Shown here in pieces: positions 7,167 to 16,024 of a stretch of DNA of 64,000 nt (the stretch's first letter is position 1; each line of letters begins with the position of its first letter). Location of the stretch: NCBI GenBank assembly GCA_963666865.1, contig OY763072.1, positions 1,364,001 through 1,428,000 of the forward strand, given 5' to 3'. A program made the translations under genes and the position numbers. This DNA is from Bin87 sp963666865 (lineage in GTDB: Bacteria; Chloroflexota; Dehalococcoidia; Lucifugimonadales; UBA3495). The notes under the pieces are model-generated. The model had not been told where the DNA came from. It ran no database searches and saw only the letters and a program-made list of their open reading frames with translations.

Positions 7167-8249
7167 TCACCCCCGCAGCGCCGGCCCCACTTCCTCGGCG
7201 TACAGCCGTATCGAGTTCTGCACCCGCTCGGCCGGCACCGTTCCGCCCACGTTGGGCTCCATGATGAAGCCGGTCACGCCCAGATCGTCGCGGATGGAGA
7301 TGAGCCGCTCGGCCACCTGTTCCGGCGTGCCGTAGGCCACCCGGTCCACCAGCAGGTCGTCGTAGGTCGTATTGAGCAACTGCTCGGCGCGCTGCCGACG
7401 TTCCTCGGTGGCGTTGGCGCCCTCGGCTTCCACCGTGCGGATGTAGGTGTCGGCGGTGCGTCGGAAGGACCGCATGGTGCTTTCTTCTGTGTCGGCCCGG
7501 ACCTGCTCCATGGTCTGGCCCACGTAGATGGGCATTCGCACGTAGGCGTCGTCCACGTCGTGGCCGTTTTCGGCAGCAGTGGCACGATACAGCCCAAGGT
7601 TGTCGGCCACCTGCTTGAGACCCTGCCCCCGCACGCCGGTCACCAGGGGGAAGCCCAGTTCTCCGATGATGCGGAAAGTATCCACCGAATTGGCGGCGAT
7701 GCGCATGGGAGGATGAGGCTGCTGGTAGGGCCGTGGCGTCACCACCACGTCGTCCATATCGTAATAGCGGCCGTGGTGAGAGAAGCGGTAGTTATTCCAC
7801 GCCTTCAGGATGATCTCCAGCGTCTCGGCGAACCGCACCCGGCTCTCCTCGAAGGGCACGCCGTAGCCCTGGTAGGAACGGGGGAAACTGCTGCGCCCGA
7901 TGCCGAAGTCCAGTCGCCCCTTGGAGATGTTGTCCACGGTGGCGGCTTCCTCGGCCAGGCGTATGGGGTGCGCCAGGGGCAGCACGCTGACGCCGGTGCC
8001 CACGCGCACCCGCTCGGTGCGGGCCGCGACGATGCCGGCCATCATCAGGGGCACCGACGATACCGACGGGATGCCGGCGCCGCCCGGGTCGGTGGGCGTC
8101 CGTGGGGCGGCGAAGTGGCGCTCCGCCAGCCAGACGCCGTCAATGCCCGATTCGTCAGCCAGTTGGGCGACGGTAAAGGCTTCGTCGAAGGCCTCGTCCT
8201 GGGTGCGGCCTTCCCGGTAATCGCATTCCATTACCAGACCGACGTGCAT
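7167..8249 (-). CDS. LLM-class (luciferase-like) flavin/F420-dependent oxidoreductase
   Basis: Predicted 360-residue TIM-barrel monooxygenase or dehydrogenase of the bacterial luciferase family. Seen are the N-terminal strand MHVGLVMECDY, DGVWLAERHF, the central RVRVGTGVSVLPLAHPIRLA strand, and DFGIGRSS, which lines the flavin site. Family members oxidise or cleave substrates with FMNH2 or F420. AGGAGG overlaps the first ATG (8255), so the ATG at 8249, six bases further on, is the better start. The YHS gene lies 10 bp upstream, so the two are cotranscribed, probably behind the acyl-CoA dehydrogenase cluster. Confidence 0.92.
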   Translation of the reverse strand: MHVGLVMECDYREGRTQDEAFDEAFTVAQLADESGIDGVWLAERHFAAPRTPTDPGGAGIPSVSSVPLMMAGIVAARTERVRVGTGVSVLPLAHPIRLAEEAATVDNISKGRLDFGIGRSSFPRSYQGYGVPFEESRVRFAETLEIILKAWNNYRFSHHGRYYDMDDVVVTPRPYQQPHPPMRIAANSVDTFRIIGELGFPLVTGVRGQGLKQVADNLGLYRATAAENGHDVDDAYVRMPIYVGQTMEQVRADTEESTMRSFRRTADTYIRTVEAEGANATEERRQRAEQLLNTTYDDLLVDRVAYGTPEQVAERLISIRDDLGVTGFIMEPNVGGTVPAERVQNSIRLYAEEVGPALRG

Positions 8250-8259
8250 AATCATCCTC

Positions 8260-8469
8260 CTAGTTTTCGATGTAGGTATTCGGCGTCGCTAGGAACCTGG
8301 TGCGGCACTGCAGGGTGCAGAAATAGTACCACTCGCCGTTGAAGAAACTGCGAGTACCGGCGGTGGGGTCAACCTCATTGGCTCCGTACATGGTCTGGCC
8401 CGTGGTGGCGCGGGCGCTGTCTTCGTTGATTACGGTCTTGCAGACGGGGCAGACGGGATCGGCGGGCAT
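8260..8469 (-). CDS. small YHS-domain protein
   Basis: Predicted 69-residue protein with two paired-cysteine elements: DPVCPVCKTVIN near the start and FNGEWYYFCTLQCRTRF towards the end. This is the YHS pattern (D-P-V-C-x-M/V...Y-Y-F-C-s-x-x-C), a metal-binding module found in copper ATPases and phenol hydroxylases. GGAG precedes ATG at 8469. It is ten bases from the luciferase-like gene, so it could be a metal or redox partner of that enzyme (inference). Confidence 0.8.
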   Translation of the reverse strand: MPADPVCPVCKTVINEDSARATTGQTMYGANEVDPTAGTRSFFNGEWYYFCTLQCRTRFLATPNTYIEN

Positions 8470-8504
8470 TGTCGGGCTCCTATATTGTTCTAGTGGCGAC
8501 GAGG

Positions 8505-8524
8505 TTGCCACGCTGCGCTGGCAA
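8505..8524. repeat. short hairpin repeat in the dehydrogenase-YHS gap
   Basis: TTGCCA and TGGCAA pair across an 8-base loop, followed by TGACAAGC. I see one copy in the window. The element resembles short hairpin repeats scattered in many bacterial genomes. Confidence 0.4.
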
Positions 8525-8541
8525 TGACAAGCGGCGAAGGA

Positions 8542-9717
8542 TCAGGCGACGGCTTCGATGTTCATGCCGAGGCGGACCTGGCCGGGCTGGTCCAGCAGGG
8601 CCCGGGCGACCCGGGCGCGGTGCTCGAAGCTGGTGCCCAGCCGCATGGTCCACGCGGTCACCCGGCGATACCAGAGATGCAGGTCAAACTCCATCATGAA
8701 ACCGATCCCGCCGTGAATTTGCTGAGACGAGCGTACCGTCGCCTGGCACTTGTCGTTGGTGAAGGCTTTGGCCTGGGATACCTCCACGCTGTAGGGCAAC
8801 CCGGCGTCCAGCTTCCAAAGGGCCTCGTAGGTCAGCAGTTGCGCGCCGTCCACCCACACAATCATGTCGGCGCAAAGGTGCTGGATGGACTGGAATCCGG
8901 CGATGGGTCGGCCAAAAGCGACGCGGTTCTTGGCGTACTCAATAGCCATCTCGGCGTCCTTGCGCGCCGCGCCGATGATCTGGGCGCACAGCAAAGCTGT
9001 TCCCGTGTCCAGCATATCCGATGTGGCCGGCCAGCCGTCGTTGACTTCTCCGATGACGTTGCCCAAGGAGACGCGGACGCCGTCCAACGCCAGCTTGCTC
9101 TGCGAGTCCTTGGCCAGGGTCGTGAGGCGCGTTTCGGTAATGCCAGCGGCGTTGGCGGGCACAATGGCCAAGGTGATGCCAGCGCTATCGTCAGTTGGCG
9201 GGGCCGTGCGCACTGCCATGACCATCAGCTCGGCGGCAGAGAAGTTGTCCACGAAGTGCTTGACGCCGCTGATGACCAGGCTGTCCCCATCAACCTCGCC
9301 TCGGCATTGGATGGCGTCGGAGCGCATTCGCGGGTCCTGCTCCTGCACCGCCCAGGTCATTATCAAATCGCCGCGAGCGACCCGGGACAAGATGGCCTGC
9401 TTCTGTGCATCGGACCCATACCGGGCCACGGCCAGAGCGGCGGTAGCCGTGCTGTGAAAAGGGACCGGAGCGATGGCCCGCCCGCACTCTTCCAGGATGA
9501 GCGCCAGGTAGGACACCGGCAAGCCGCCGCCGCCGTAGGATTCGGGCAGAGAAATGCCGAACCAGCCCAGGGACGCCATCTGTTCCCACAATTCCACGGA
9601 GTAGCCCCGATCGTCCTGCTCAATAGCGCGGGCTAGATTGGGCGGACATTCCGCCTCCAGAAACTCCCGGGCGGCGTTCTTGACCATCAGCTCTTCTTCG
9701 TTGGGTAATACGTTCAT
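8542..9717 (-). CDS. acyl-CoA dehydrogenase family protein (A)
   Basis: Predicted 391-residue FAD enzyme with the three-part ACAD fold: an N-terminal helical domain (SLGWFGISLPESYGGGG), a middle beta domain (about 115-225) and a C-terminal helical domain with RVAFGRPIAGFQSIQHLCAD and QIHGGIGFMMEFDLHLWYRR. The usual C-terminal catalytic Glu (E-G-T) reads R-L-G-T, so this subunit may have its base elsewhere or be the non-catalytic half of a heteromer, as in the FadE28/FadE29-type pairs of actinobacteria. A second ACAD lies three genes upstream in the same orientation. Confidence 0.92.
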   Translation of the reverse strand: MNVLPNEEELMVKNAAREFLEAECPPNLARAIEQDDRGYSVELWEQMASLGWFGISLPESYGGGGLPVSYLALILEECGRAIAPVPFHSTATAALAVARYGSDAQKQAILSRVARGDLIMTWAVQEQDPRMRSDAIQCRGEVDGDSLVISGVKHFVDNFSAAELMVMAVRTAPPTDDSAGITLAIVPANAAGITETRLTTLAKDSQSKLALDGVRVSLGNVIGEVNDGWPATSDMLDTGTALLCAQIIGAARKDAEMAIEYAKNRVAFGRPIAGFQSIQHLCADMIVWVDGAQLLTYEALWKLDAGLPYSVEVSQAKAFTNDKCQATVRSSQQIHGGIGFMMEFDLHLWYRRVTAWTMRLGTSFEHRARVARALLDQPGQVRLGMNIEAVA

Positions 9718-9775
9718 CGTGCCTCAGTTTGGGGTAGGTTTAGTTGTATGACTTGGCGGTGGGAAAGCGCAGGGG

Positions 9776-10153
9776 CTAGTCTTCGACAGGCGGGAGGCCG
9801 GTCAGCTGTCTGATGAAGTTGACGAAGTTTGCCACATCGTTTAGGTGCGCGGCGATCTGGGCGGCATTTTTATCATCGCGATAAAAATTGGTGTGCAATT
9901 CGTTGGCGCTTCTACCCCATGTATGTACGTTATTGTTGCCGGTCTCTCTAGCTAACCCTGCTACTACTTCGGCTTCAAACTCCCAATGCTCCCGGTATTT
10001 CCAATTACGTATGCCTGCTATGAACATAGCCGCATGGGCGGCGCCCCAACCTTTTTCGGAAGCCTGCAGCAATTGACCGTCATCCAGATACGCCCGGCTG
10101 CGGCGCAAAAATGCAACGCTTATTTGCTCATGGTTTGCCCCGAATTCAGACAT
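9776..10153 (-). CDS. HEPN/PaREP1-like single-domain protein
   Basis: Predicted 125-residue helical protein. The segment FLRRSRAYLDDGQLLQASEK followed by GWGAAHAAMF matches the two tandem domains of the upstream gene (LDNG..P-A-S-E-K-G-W). This L-x-x-G-x-x-x-x-A-S-E-K-x-W-x-A-A pattern is typical of PaREP1/HEPN-like helical bundles. No R-x4-6-H motif is evident, so RNase activity is not supported. ATG at 10153 overlaps the upstream stop (ATGTCTGA), indicating translational coupling. Function unknown; the setting between two acyl-CoA dehydrogenase genes is unusual. Confidence 0.6.
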   Translation of the reverse strand: MSEFGANHEQISVAFLRRSRAYLDDGQLLQASEKGWGAAHAAMFIAGIRNWKYREHWEFEAEVVAGLARETGNNNVHTWGRSANELHTNFYRDDKNAAQIAAHLNDVANFVNFIRQLTGLPPVED

Positions 10154-10871
10154 TTTCACCACTCGTTCGATTACCAGCGGCAGCAAGCTCCTGGACTATA
10201 GACGCCAGTTCTGCTATGGCGTTTATGTCCTCGGCTACAAATTCTGGGTGCAACCAGTGAGGATAAACAGTGCAATAAGCGGCGGCCTGATGCAAGGTCA
10301 AAGCGGCGCTAGTCCCTTTGGAGACCTGTCGGCCTCTGGCATCTTCTTTGGTCAGCATCCGTGTAACGTCGTCAAAATGACTGTCGCCGCGATGTTCGTA
10401 ACCCATGGCATCGGCGTATATTTTGGTAGCGCACAGCGCAGCTTCCCAACCCTTTTCTGAAGCTACCGGCAGCGCTCCGTTGTCCAGGCACTCCCGGGCG
10501 CGGCGCAGGATGTCGTCGGCGCTCTGCGGCGGGTCGGAGAGGTCCGTAATCAGGATAACCAGTCGCTGCACGTCGTCCAGCCGCCGGGCGATGCCCTCTT
10601 TATCCAGCCAATCGTACTGAATATTATCCGACAAGGCCATCGCGCTGGTCATCCACTCCGCCGCGCTACTACGCCCCTGCTCTCCCTTGACCAGCCGCCG
10701 CGCGGCATCGGTAAAGTCGGCATCAGGGCCGGCGTAGGTGGCCATGGCCCGGACAGCAACCTGCCAACCCGCGGCGGAGGCCGGGGCCAACTCACCATTA
10801 TCCAGCAGTTCCCGCGCCTGCCGCAGCAGCGCGTCACAACTGGCGGCCGGCGCGGATTCCGGTTGCGTCAT
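10146..10871 (-). CDS. tandem double HEPN/PaREP1-like domain protein
   Basis: Predicted 241-residue protein made of two copies of the same roughly 115-residue helical domain. Copy 1 has LLRQARELLDNGELAPASAA then GWQVAV; copy 2 has ILRRARECLDNGALPVASEK then GWEAAL. Together with the following gene this gives three consecutive copies in one transcript. It starts 18 bp after the upstream acyl-CoA dehydrogenase gene ends. No catalytic motif was recognised. A scaffold or regulatory role is possible but unproven. Confidence 0.6.
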   Translation of the reverse strand: MTQPESAPAASCDALLRQARELLDNGELAPASAAGWQVAVRAMATYAGPDADFTDAARRLVKGEQGRSSAAEWMTSAMALSDNIQYDWLDKEGIARRLDDVQRLVILITDLSDPPQSADDILRRARECLDNGALPVASEKGWEAALCATKIYADAMGYEHRGDSHFDDVTRMLTKEDARGRQVSKGTSAALTLHQAAAYCTVYPHWLHPEFVAEDINAIAELASIVQELAAAGNRTSGENV

Positions 10872-10889
10872 TCCGATGACTCCGGCCGG

Positions 10890-12092
10890 CTACACCCGCG
10901 GCATCCCCAATCCGCGCCGCGCCACCTGGTCGCGCATCACCTGGACGCTGCCATGGTTGATGCCACTCTGGAACGCGCCCATCAGGTTGTGAGCGAACAC
11001 GCCGCTCTCGATGGCGTCCTCCGAACCGTTCAGCAGCTGCCCGTAGGGGCCAAGCATCTGGGCGATGGTTTCGGTGGTGCGTACGCCGTGTTCGGGAGCG
11101 AAGACCTTCTCGGCGGAACCCTCGTAGGTGAACGTCCCGTCACTCTCCACGATGGACATGCTGCGCATGGTCATCAGCCGGCACACCTGACCTTCAATCC
11201 ACATATCGGCCAGCCGGTCGCGGACGGTGGGGTCTTCCCGCATGGCGTAGCCTTCGATGTCGTTCTCCTTCACCCAGTTCACGATGTCCTCGTCCCGCTG
11301 GATGGAGATCAGATAGCGGGAGGCTCCCACCCGGTCCAGGTTGAGGCCCATGGCTCCCACGTACCACCCCTGGTTTTCCTCGCCGAGCATACAGGAGGCG
11401 GGAACACGCACATTCTCGAAGAAAGTCTCGTTGGTCCGGTTGTCGCCGTAGGTGGTGCCCAGCGGAGCCGGCGGGTCGTTCTGGATGGTCCACAGCGGAC
11501 GCACCGTGATGCCGGGGGTGTCCATGGGGATCAGGAAGATGCTGATGCCGCGATGGCGTGGAGCGTCGGGATCGGTGCGGGCCATCAGATAGATGTGCGT
11601 GGCGTAGTGGGCCGCGGTGGTGTACATCTTCTGGCCGTTGATAACGTACTCGTCGCCGTCACGGACGGCGCGGCACTGCAAGCCGGCCAGGTCGGCTCCG
11701 GCCTGAGGCTCGGTGAAGCCCAGCGCGAAGGAAATCTCGCCCCGGATGATGCCGGGCAGGAACTCCTGTTTCTGTTCCTCGGTACCGGCGGCCAGAATTG
11801 CCGGCGCGCCGGAGCCGGCCCCGCCCACGGTGATGCCCACGCGGGCGAATTCTTCCTCGACGATGTACTGGTCGATGCGGCTGCCGGCCTGCCCGCCGTA
11901 TTCCTTGGGCCAGGAGATCCCGATCCAGCCCCGCTCGGCGATCTGCTGATACATCTCCCTGGTCTTGGGTCCACGCCGGCGGATGCCGGTGCTCTCGAGC
12001 TCCTCGACTATTTCAGGAGTTACGTTTTCCGCAATGAACTGCTGGACTTCGGAGCGCAGAGCTTCCTGTTCGGGAGTGAATGCGAATTCCAT
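10890..12092 (-). CDS. acyl-CoA dehydrogenase family protein (B)
   Basis: Predicted 400-residue FAD-dependent acyl-CoA dehydrogenase. Visible are the N-terminal MEFAFTPEQEALRSEVQQF, RGWIGISWPKEYGGQ, the FAD-contact strand ALGFTEPQAGADLAGLQCRA, and the C-terminal helices with MLGPYGQLL. It is the first gene of a minus-strand cluster behind a consensus-like promoter (12141-12169). With enzyme A it may form an alpha2beta2 heteromer for oxidation of a branched or polycyclic acyl-CoA; this is inference from pairing in one transcript. Confidence 0.92.
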   Translation of the reverse strand: MEFAFTPEQEALRSEVQQFIAENVTPEIVEELESTGIRRRGPKTREMYQQIAERGWIGISWPKEYGGQAGSRIDQYIVEEEFARVGITVGGAGSGAPAILAAGTEEQKQEFLPGIIRGEISFALGFTEPQAGADLAGLQCRAVRDGDEYVINGQKMYTTAAHYATHIYLMARTDPDAPRHRGISIFLIPMDTPGITVRPLWTIQNDPPAPLGTTYGDNRTNETFFENVRVPASCMLGEENQGWYVGAMGLNLDRVGASRYLISIQRDEDIVNWVKENDIEGYAMREDPTVRDRLADMWIEGQVCRLMTMRSMSIVESDGTFTYEGSAEKVFAPEHGVRTTETIAQMLGPYGQLLNGSEDAIESGVFAHNLMGAFQSGINHGSVQVMRDQVARRGLGMPRV

Positions 12093-12140
12093 AGCAACGC
12101 TGCCTCACGCAAAGAGTGAATTGTCCTGATACGTCGTGCA

Positions 12141-12169
12141 ATTATAGCGGGTCGGGCTTATGGTGTCAT
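12141..12169 (-). promoter_or_regulatory. promoter of the acyl-CoA dehydrogenase cluster
   Basis: On the minus strand ATGACA, a 17-bp spacer and TATAAT lie 49 bp before the dehydrogenase B start codon, in the divergent gap with the Uma2 gene. Confidence 0.65.
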
Positions 12170-12219
12170 TCCGCAAATCCCCGATGCGGGGTGATACAAT
12201 CCCCACACGGAGGCTCGTA

Positions 12220-12990
12220 ATGACAACCGCCAAATCAGGGTCCAAGATGCTGCCCTACCAACGGTACGGCGAGATTGACTATGCCAGCTTGGAGTTCAAT
12301 CCCGACGAAAAGAGCCGAACCCCTGACGACATGGAACAAAATCTTGAAATTGCTGAAATTATCGGCGTCTTTCGCGCCCAGTTCACCGACTTCAACCGCC
12401 GGCCCGACGTCTTTCTGGACCACGAAACGTACATCTGCTATGACCCCAGCAACCTGAACCTGCGCGTTGCGCCGGACGTTTACCTGGCCTTTGGAGTTGA
12501 CGCTCGCGCTATTCGTCCGCGCAAACTGTATCTACCCTGGGAAGTGGGCAAGCCGCCAGACTTCGCCTTGGAAGTGGCATCGGAGAGCACGGGCGCGGCC
12601 GACGTCAATAGGAAGCCGGGCATCTACGCCGCCATCGGCGTACCCGAATACTGGCGCTTCGACCCTACCGGCGGACAGTACCACGATGCGCCGCTGGCCG
12701 GCGGCCTGCTGGTTGGCGGCGCGTATCGTCCCGTTGATCTCACTAACGAACCCGACGGCATCCTGAAAGGATACAGCCCGCTGCTGGAAATCAGCCTGGC
12801 CTGGGACGAGGGCTGGCCGCGCATCTACGACCCGGCCGCCGGAACCTATCTGGAAGGCTCGCGGGAGGTATGGCACGCTCATTTGGCGGAGCGCGCGGCC
12901 CGCCAAGCCGCCGAAACCCGCGCTCTTACCGCCGAGGCGGAAGTTACGCTGCTCCGGGAGCAGTTGGGGCGGTTGCAATCCGAAGGCTGA
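12220..12990 (+). CDS. Uma2 family (DUF820) PD-(D/E)XK nuclease-like protein
   Basis: Predicted 256-residue protein. The core runs from LRVAPDVYLAFG through PPDFALEVASES to RKPGIYAAIGVPEYWRFDP. The acidic D...E-V pair and the K/Y that follows are the PD-(D/E)XK-like active-site pattern of Uma2 proteins, which occur in many copies in Chloroflexota and Cyanobacteria. The C-terminus (about 220-256) is an Ala/Glu-rich coiled coil, which is common in the family. GGAGG in front of ATG 12220 sets the start. No partner gene is adjacent. Natural substrates of Uma2 proteins are not established. Confidence 0.88.
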   Translation: MTTAKSGSKMLPYQRYGEIDYASLEFNPDEKSRTPDDMEQNLEIAEIIGVFRAQFTDFNRRPDVFLDHETYICYDPSNLNLRVAPDVYLAFGVDARAIRPRKLYLPWEVGKPPDFALEVASESTGAADVNRKPGIYAAIGVPEYWRFDPTGGQYHDAPLAGGLLVGGAYRPVDLTNEPDGILKGYSPLLEISLAWDEGWPRIYDPAAGTYLEGSREVWHAHLAERAARQAAETRALTAEAEVTLLREQLGRLQSEG

Positions 12991-13149
12991 CGGACGGCAA
13001 CGCGCGACGGTTATTCAAAAGGTATCAGGCCAATCGTGTTCCAGACTCTTTAGTGAGCGGGCGTCCGCTACGGGTGTGATAAACTAGCCGCCGATTTTCA
13101 AATGGACGGCCCGCCGCTGCTGAAGGGCCGCCCAAGGTGAAGGCAAGCT

Positions 13150-15222
13150 ATGGTTCCCCCCGATTCCCTTTTTGGCGTCATTCCCGTTTGGGTTGGCGTG
13201 TACATCCTGACGGCATTGACCTTCGCCCTGGCCGGATACGTGGCATACCGCCGCGTGTTCCGGTTGGTGTTGCAGGGACTGCCCGTGGCCCGCTTCGACC
13301 GTCCGCTCACCCGGCTGGCCGGCACGGCCGGCATTGTCCTGGGGCAACGCAAGGTGTTGCAGCGGGTGGGCCGCACCGACCCACGCTCCCGGGGCATCGA
13401 CCTGGCCGGACTCGGCCACGCGGCGATATTCTGGGGTTTCCTGTCCTTCAGCCTTTCCTACCTGATTTTCATCTTCGGCGGTTCCATCTGGCATCCGCTA
13501 GGCGAGACCATCCTGACCAAAACCGGCGTGCTGGTGTACAGCATCTACCTGGACATCCTGGCCGTCGTCATCCTTGCCGCTTTGGTCTGGGCGCTGTTCC
13601 GACGCTGGGTGGCTCAACCCCATCGTCTGACCTTTGACCTGACGCGCAAGGGCGAGTCGGTGGTAATCGTCGGCCTCACCGCCGGGCTGATGATCGCCAC
13701 GCTGCTGGTGCATTCCTTTTACGTCGCCACCGGACACGGCGGGCCGGAGGCCGGCGTATTCGTGGGCGGAGCCATCGGCAACTGGTTCAGCGCGGCGGGT
13801 GTGTCGCCGGCCACCGCCGGCGTGTTGCAGGCGATATTCTGGTGGGTCCATCTCCTGATCGTCCTCGGGTTTGCCCTCTACATACCCTTTTCCAAGCACA
13901 TCCATATGGTGGCTGCGCCCCTCAATGCCTTTTTCCGCAACCTGGAACCCAGAGGCGCGTTGCAGATTGACGTGATAGACCTGGACAGCATGGACGAAAA
14001 CGCCCGGTTCGGGGCGTCTCGAGTTCAAGACTTCACCTGGAAGCAACTGCTCGACGGCTACGCCTGCGCCGTTTGCGGACGCTGCACCGACGCCTGCCCG
14101 GCCCACACCACGGGCAAGGTTCTTTCTCCCATGCACATCGTCGAGAACCTGAAAGAGCACATGATAGCCATCGGGCACCAGGGGGCGCGGGACGCCACCC
14201 ACGTTGAACCGATGCCGCTGATCGACGGCGCCATACCCGAGCAGGCCGTGTGGGACTGCGTGTCCTGCGGCGCCTGCATGGAAGAATGCCCGGTGGTGGT
14301 GGAGCACGTGCCCACCATCATGGATATGCGCCGCAGCCTGGTGCTGGAGGAATCCCGCATCCCCGAGACCGGCATGAACGCCTTGCTCAGTATGGAACAG
14401 CGGGGACACCCCTGGCGCGGCACCACCTTCGGGCGCACCGACTGGGCCGAGGGCTTGGATGTGCCCACTCTTGCCGAGAAACCGGATGCCGAAGTGCTGT
14501 TCTGGGTGGGCTGCACCGCCGCTTTGGAGCAACGCAGCCAGGGCGTCGCCCGCTCCATGGTGAAAGTGCTCAAATCGGCCGGCGTGGACTTCGCCATCCT
14601 GGGCGACGAGGAATCCTGTACCGGCGACCCGGCCCGGCGCATGGGCAACGAGTACCTGTACCAGATGATGGCCCAGCAGAACGTCGAGGTGCTGAACACC
14701 TACGACATCAAGACCATCGTCACCATCTGCCCCCACTGTTTCAATACCATCCGCAACGAGTACCCCCAGTTCGGCGGCAACTACGAGGTGCTGCACTACA
14801 GCCAGTTCGTGGACGGGTTGATACGAGAGGGCCGCATCAAGCCGGTGAAGATGATGGACGTGTCGGTGGCCTATCACGACTCCTGTTTCCTGGGCCGGCA
14901 CAACGGCGTGTACGATGAGCCCCGCAACGTGGCGAAATCAATTCCCGGTTTGCAGTTGGTGGAGATGGCGCCCCACTGTCGGGAGCGCGGCTTCTGCTGC
15001 GGCGCCGGCGGCGGCCATATGTGGATCGAGGAAAGCCAGGGCGAACGCATCAACCACGTCCGCACCGACCACTTCCTGGAAACCAAAGCGGACACCGTGG
15101 GCGTCTCCTGCCCCTTCTGCCTGCAGATGATGACCGAGGGCATCCAGTCCAAGGGCCAAGCCGAAACCAAGGACGCGCGGGACGTCCTGGAGATTTTGGC
15201 GGACAGCCTGGGGGATGACTGA
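13150..15222 (+). CDS. membrane Fe-S oxidoreductase, HdrD/EMO type (ETF:menaquinone oxidoreductase-like)
   Basis: Predicted 690-residue membrane protein. The N-terminal half (about 1-265) has five or six membrane helices like NarI-type cytochrome b, with His residues suited to haem binding. Then come two ferredoxin-type clusters (CAVCGRCTDACP and CVSCGACMEECP). The C-terminus carries two CCG domains of heterodisulfide-reductase type, including FCCGAGGGHMW. This architecture matches the EMO family, which passes electrons from electron-transfer flavoprotein to menaquinone during acyl-CoA oxidation. Two acyl-CoA dehydrogenases lie 1 kb upstream, which supports that role. No etfAB genes are in the window. 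AAGGTGAAGG precedes the ATG. Confidence 0.88.
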   Translation: MVPPDSLFGVIPVWVGVYILTALTFALAGYVAYRRVFRLVLQGLPVARFDRPLTRLAGTAGIVLGQRKVLQRVGRTDPRSRGIDLAGLGHAAIFWGFLSFSLSYLIFIFGGSIWHPLGETILTKTGVLVYSIYLDILAVVILAALVWALFRRWVAQPHRLTFDLTRKGESVVIVGLTAGLMIATLLVHSFYVATGHGGPEAGVFVGGAIGNWFSAAGVSPATAGVLQAIFWWVHLLIVLGFALYIPFSKHIHMVAAPLNAFFRNLEPRGALQIDVIDLDSMDENARFGASRVQDFTWKQLLDGYACAVCGRCTDACPAHTTGKVLSPMHIVENLKEHMIAIGHQGARDATHVEPMPLIDGAIPEQAVWDCVSCGACMEECPVVVEHVPTIMDMRRSLVLEESRIPETGMNALLSMEQRGHPWRGTTFGRTDWAEGLDVPTLAEKPDAEVLFWVGCTAALEQRSQGVARSMVKVLKSAGVDFAILGDEESCTGDPARRMGNEYLYQMMAQQNVEVLNTYDIKTIVTICPHCFNTIRNEYPQFGGNYEVLHYSQFVDGLIREGRIKPVKMMDVSVAYHDSCFLGRHNGVYDEPRNVAKSIPGLQLVEMAPHCRERGFCCGAGGGHMWIEESQGERINHVRTDHFLETKADTVGVSCPFCLQMMTEGIQSKGQAETKDARDVLEILADSLGDD

Positions 15223-15247
15223 CGGATACCCGGCTGAACGCTGACCA

Positions 15248-16024
15248 ATGTTGCTTGAAGTCCTGGAACGACGGTTGCTTTTCCAACCCAGGCCGGTGAG
15301 TGAGGCATTACCCACGGACCTGGGCATGGACTACGAAGAAACCTGGGCCCAAACGGGCGGCGGACGGCGGCTGCAATGCTGGCACATCCCCGGCGACCGG
15401 CGGCCCGAATTGACCTGGCTGTGGTTTGGCGGGGCTGGCGGCAACCTCAGCCGGCGTGTCGGGGAGTTCGCGGCGGTGCGCCGACACACCGGGGCCAACA
15501 TATTCGGGTTCGACTACGGCGGTTTCGGCAACAGCCCCGGCAAGACTTCCGTCAACAGCACTGCGATTGATGCGCAAGCCGCCCTGCATCACCTGCAAAG
15601 ACGCTATGGCGTTGCGCCGCAACGAACGCTGTACATGGGCGTTTCCATGGGCGCGGCGGTAGCGATACGACTGGCTGCTGAAACGTCGTCCCCCTTGGGG
15701 ATGGCCCTGGTAGCGCCTTTCGCATCGCTGAGAGACATGGCGCAGCTGTTCTACCCGCGGCTGACCTGGGGCGGCCGGCTGGTGGGGAACCGGTACAACT
15801 CCCTGCGATGGGTGGAACGCATCGGCTGTCCCTTGATCGTCCTGCACGGGTCCGCCGATACGTTGGTGCCCCTCGCCCAGGGTCGGAAGTTGTGCCAAGC
15901 CGCGCGAGAACCCAAAACCTTTGCCGAAATCGCCGGGGCCGGTCACGAGGACATTGGAGACTACCCCAACTTCTGGAGGGCGCTCTGTTCGTGGGTGGAT
16001 ACTGTTGCGGAGAATTCCGCTTGA
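15248..16024 (+). CDS. alpha/beta hydrolase (serine hydrolase, BEM46/ABHD13-like)
   Basis: Predicted 258-residue hydrolase. YMGVSMGAAVAIRLA is the nucleophile elbow G-x-S-x-G. HGSADTLVP holds the likely catalytic Asp and GAGHEDIGDYPNFW the catalytic His. The N-terminus LLFQPRPVSEALPTD resembles BEM46/ABHD13-like enzymes, which often begin with a membrane-proximal helix; none is obvious here. It follows the Fe-S oxidoreductase gene by 25 bp and is probably cotranscribed. Substrate unknown. Confidence 0.88.
   Translation: MLLEVLERRLLFQPRPVSEALPTDLGMDYEETWAQTGGGRRLQCWHIPGDRRPELTWLWFGGAGGNLSRRVGEFAAVRRHTGANIFGFDYGGFGNSPGKTSVNSTAIDAQAALHHLQRRYGVAPQRTLYMGVSMGAAVAIRLAAETSSPLGMALVAPFASLRDMAQLFYPRLTWGGRLVGNRYNSLRWVERIGCPLIVLHGSADTLVPLAQGRKLCQAAREPKTFAEIAGAGHEDIGDYPNFWRALCSWVDTVAENSA

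Noticed and set aside
7110..8342. 410-codon plus-strand frame opposite the luciferase-like gene
   Set aside because: Antisense shadow of a clear family member in GC-rich DNA; no ribosome site and His/Gly/Val-rich, non-protein-like composition.
10863..12119. 418-codon plus-strand frame opposite acyl-CoA dehydrogenase B
   Set aside because: Antisense shadow; the minus-strand product is canonical.
13498..14901. 467-codon minus-strand frame inside the Fe-S oxidoreductase gene
   Set aside because: Antisense shadow; the plus-strand protein has all Fe-S motifs.
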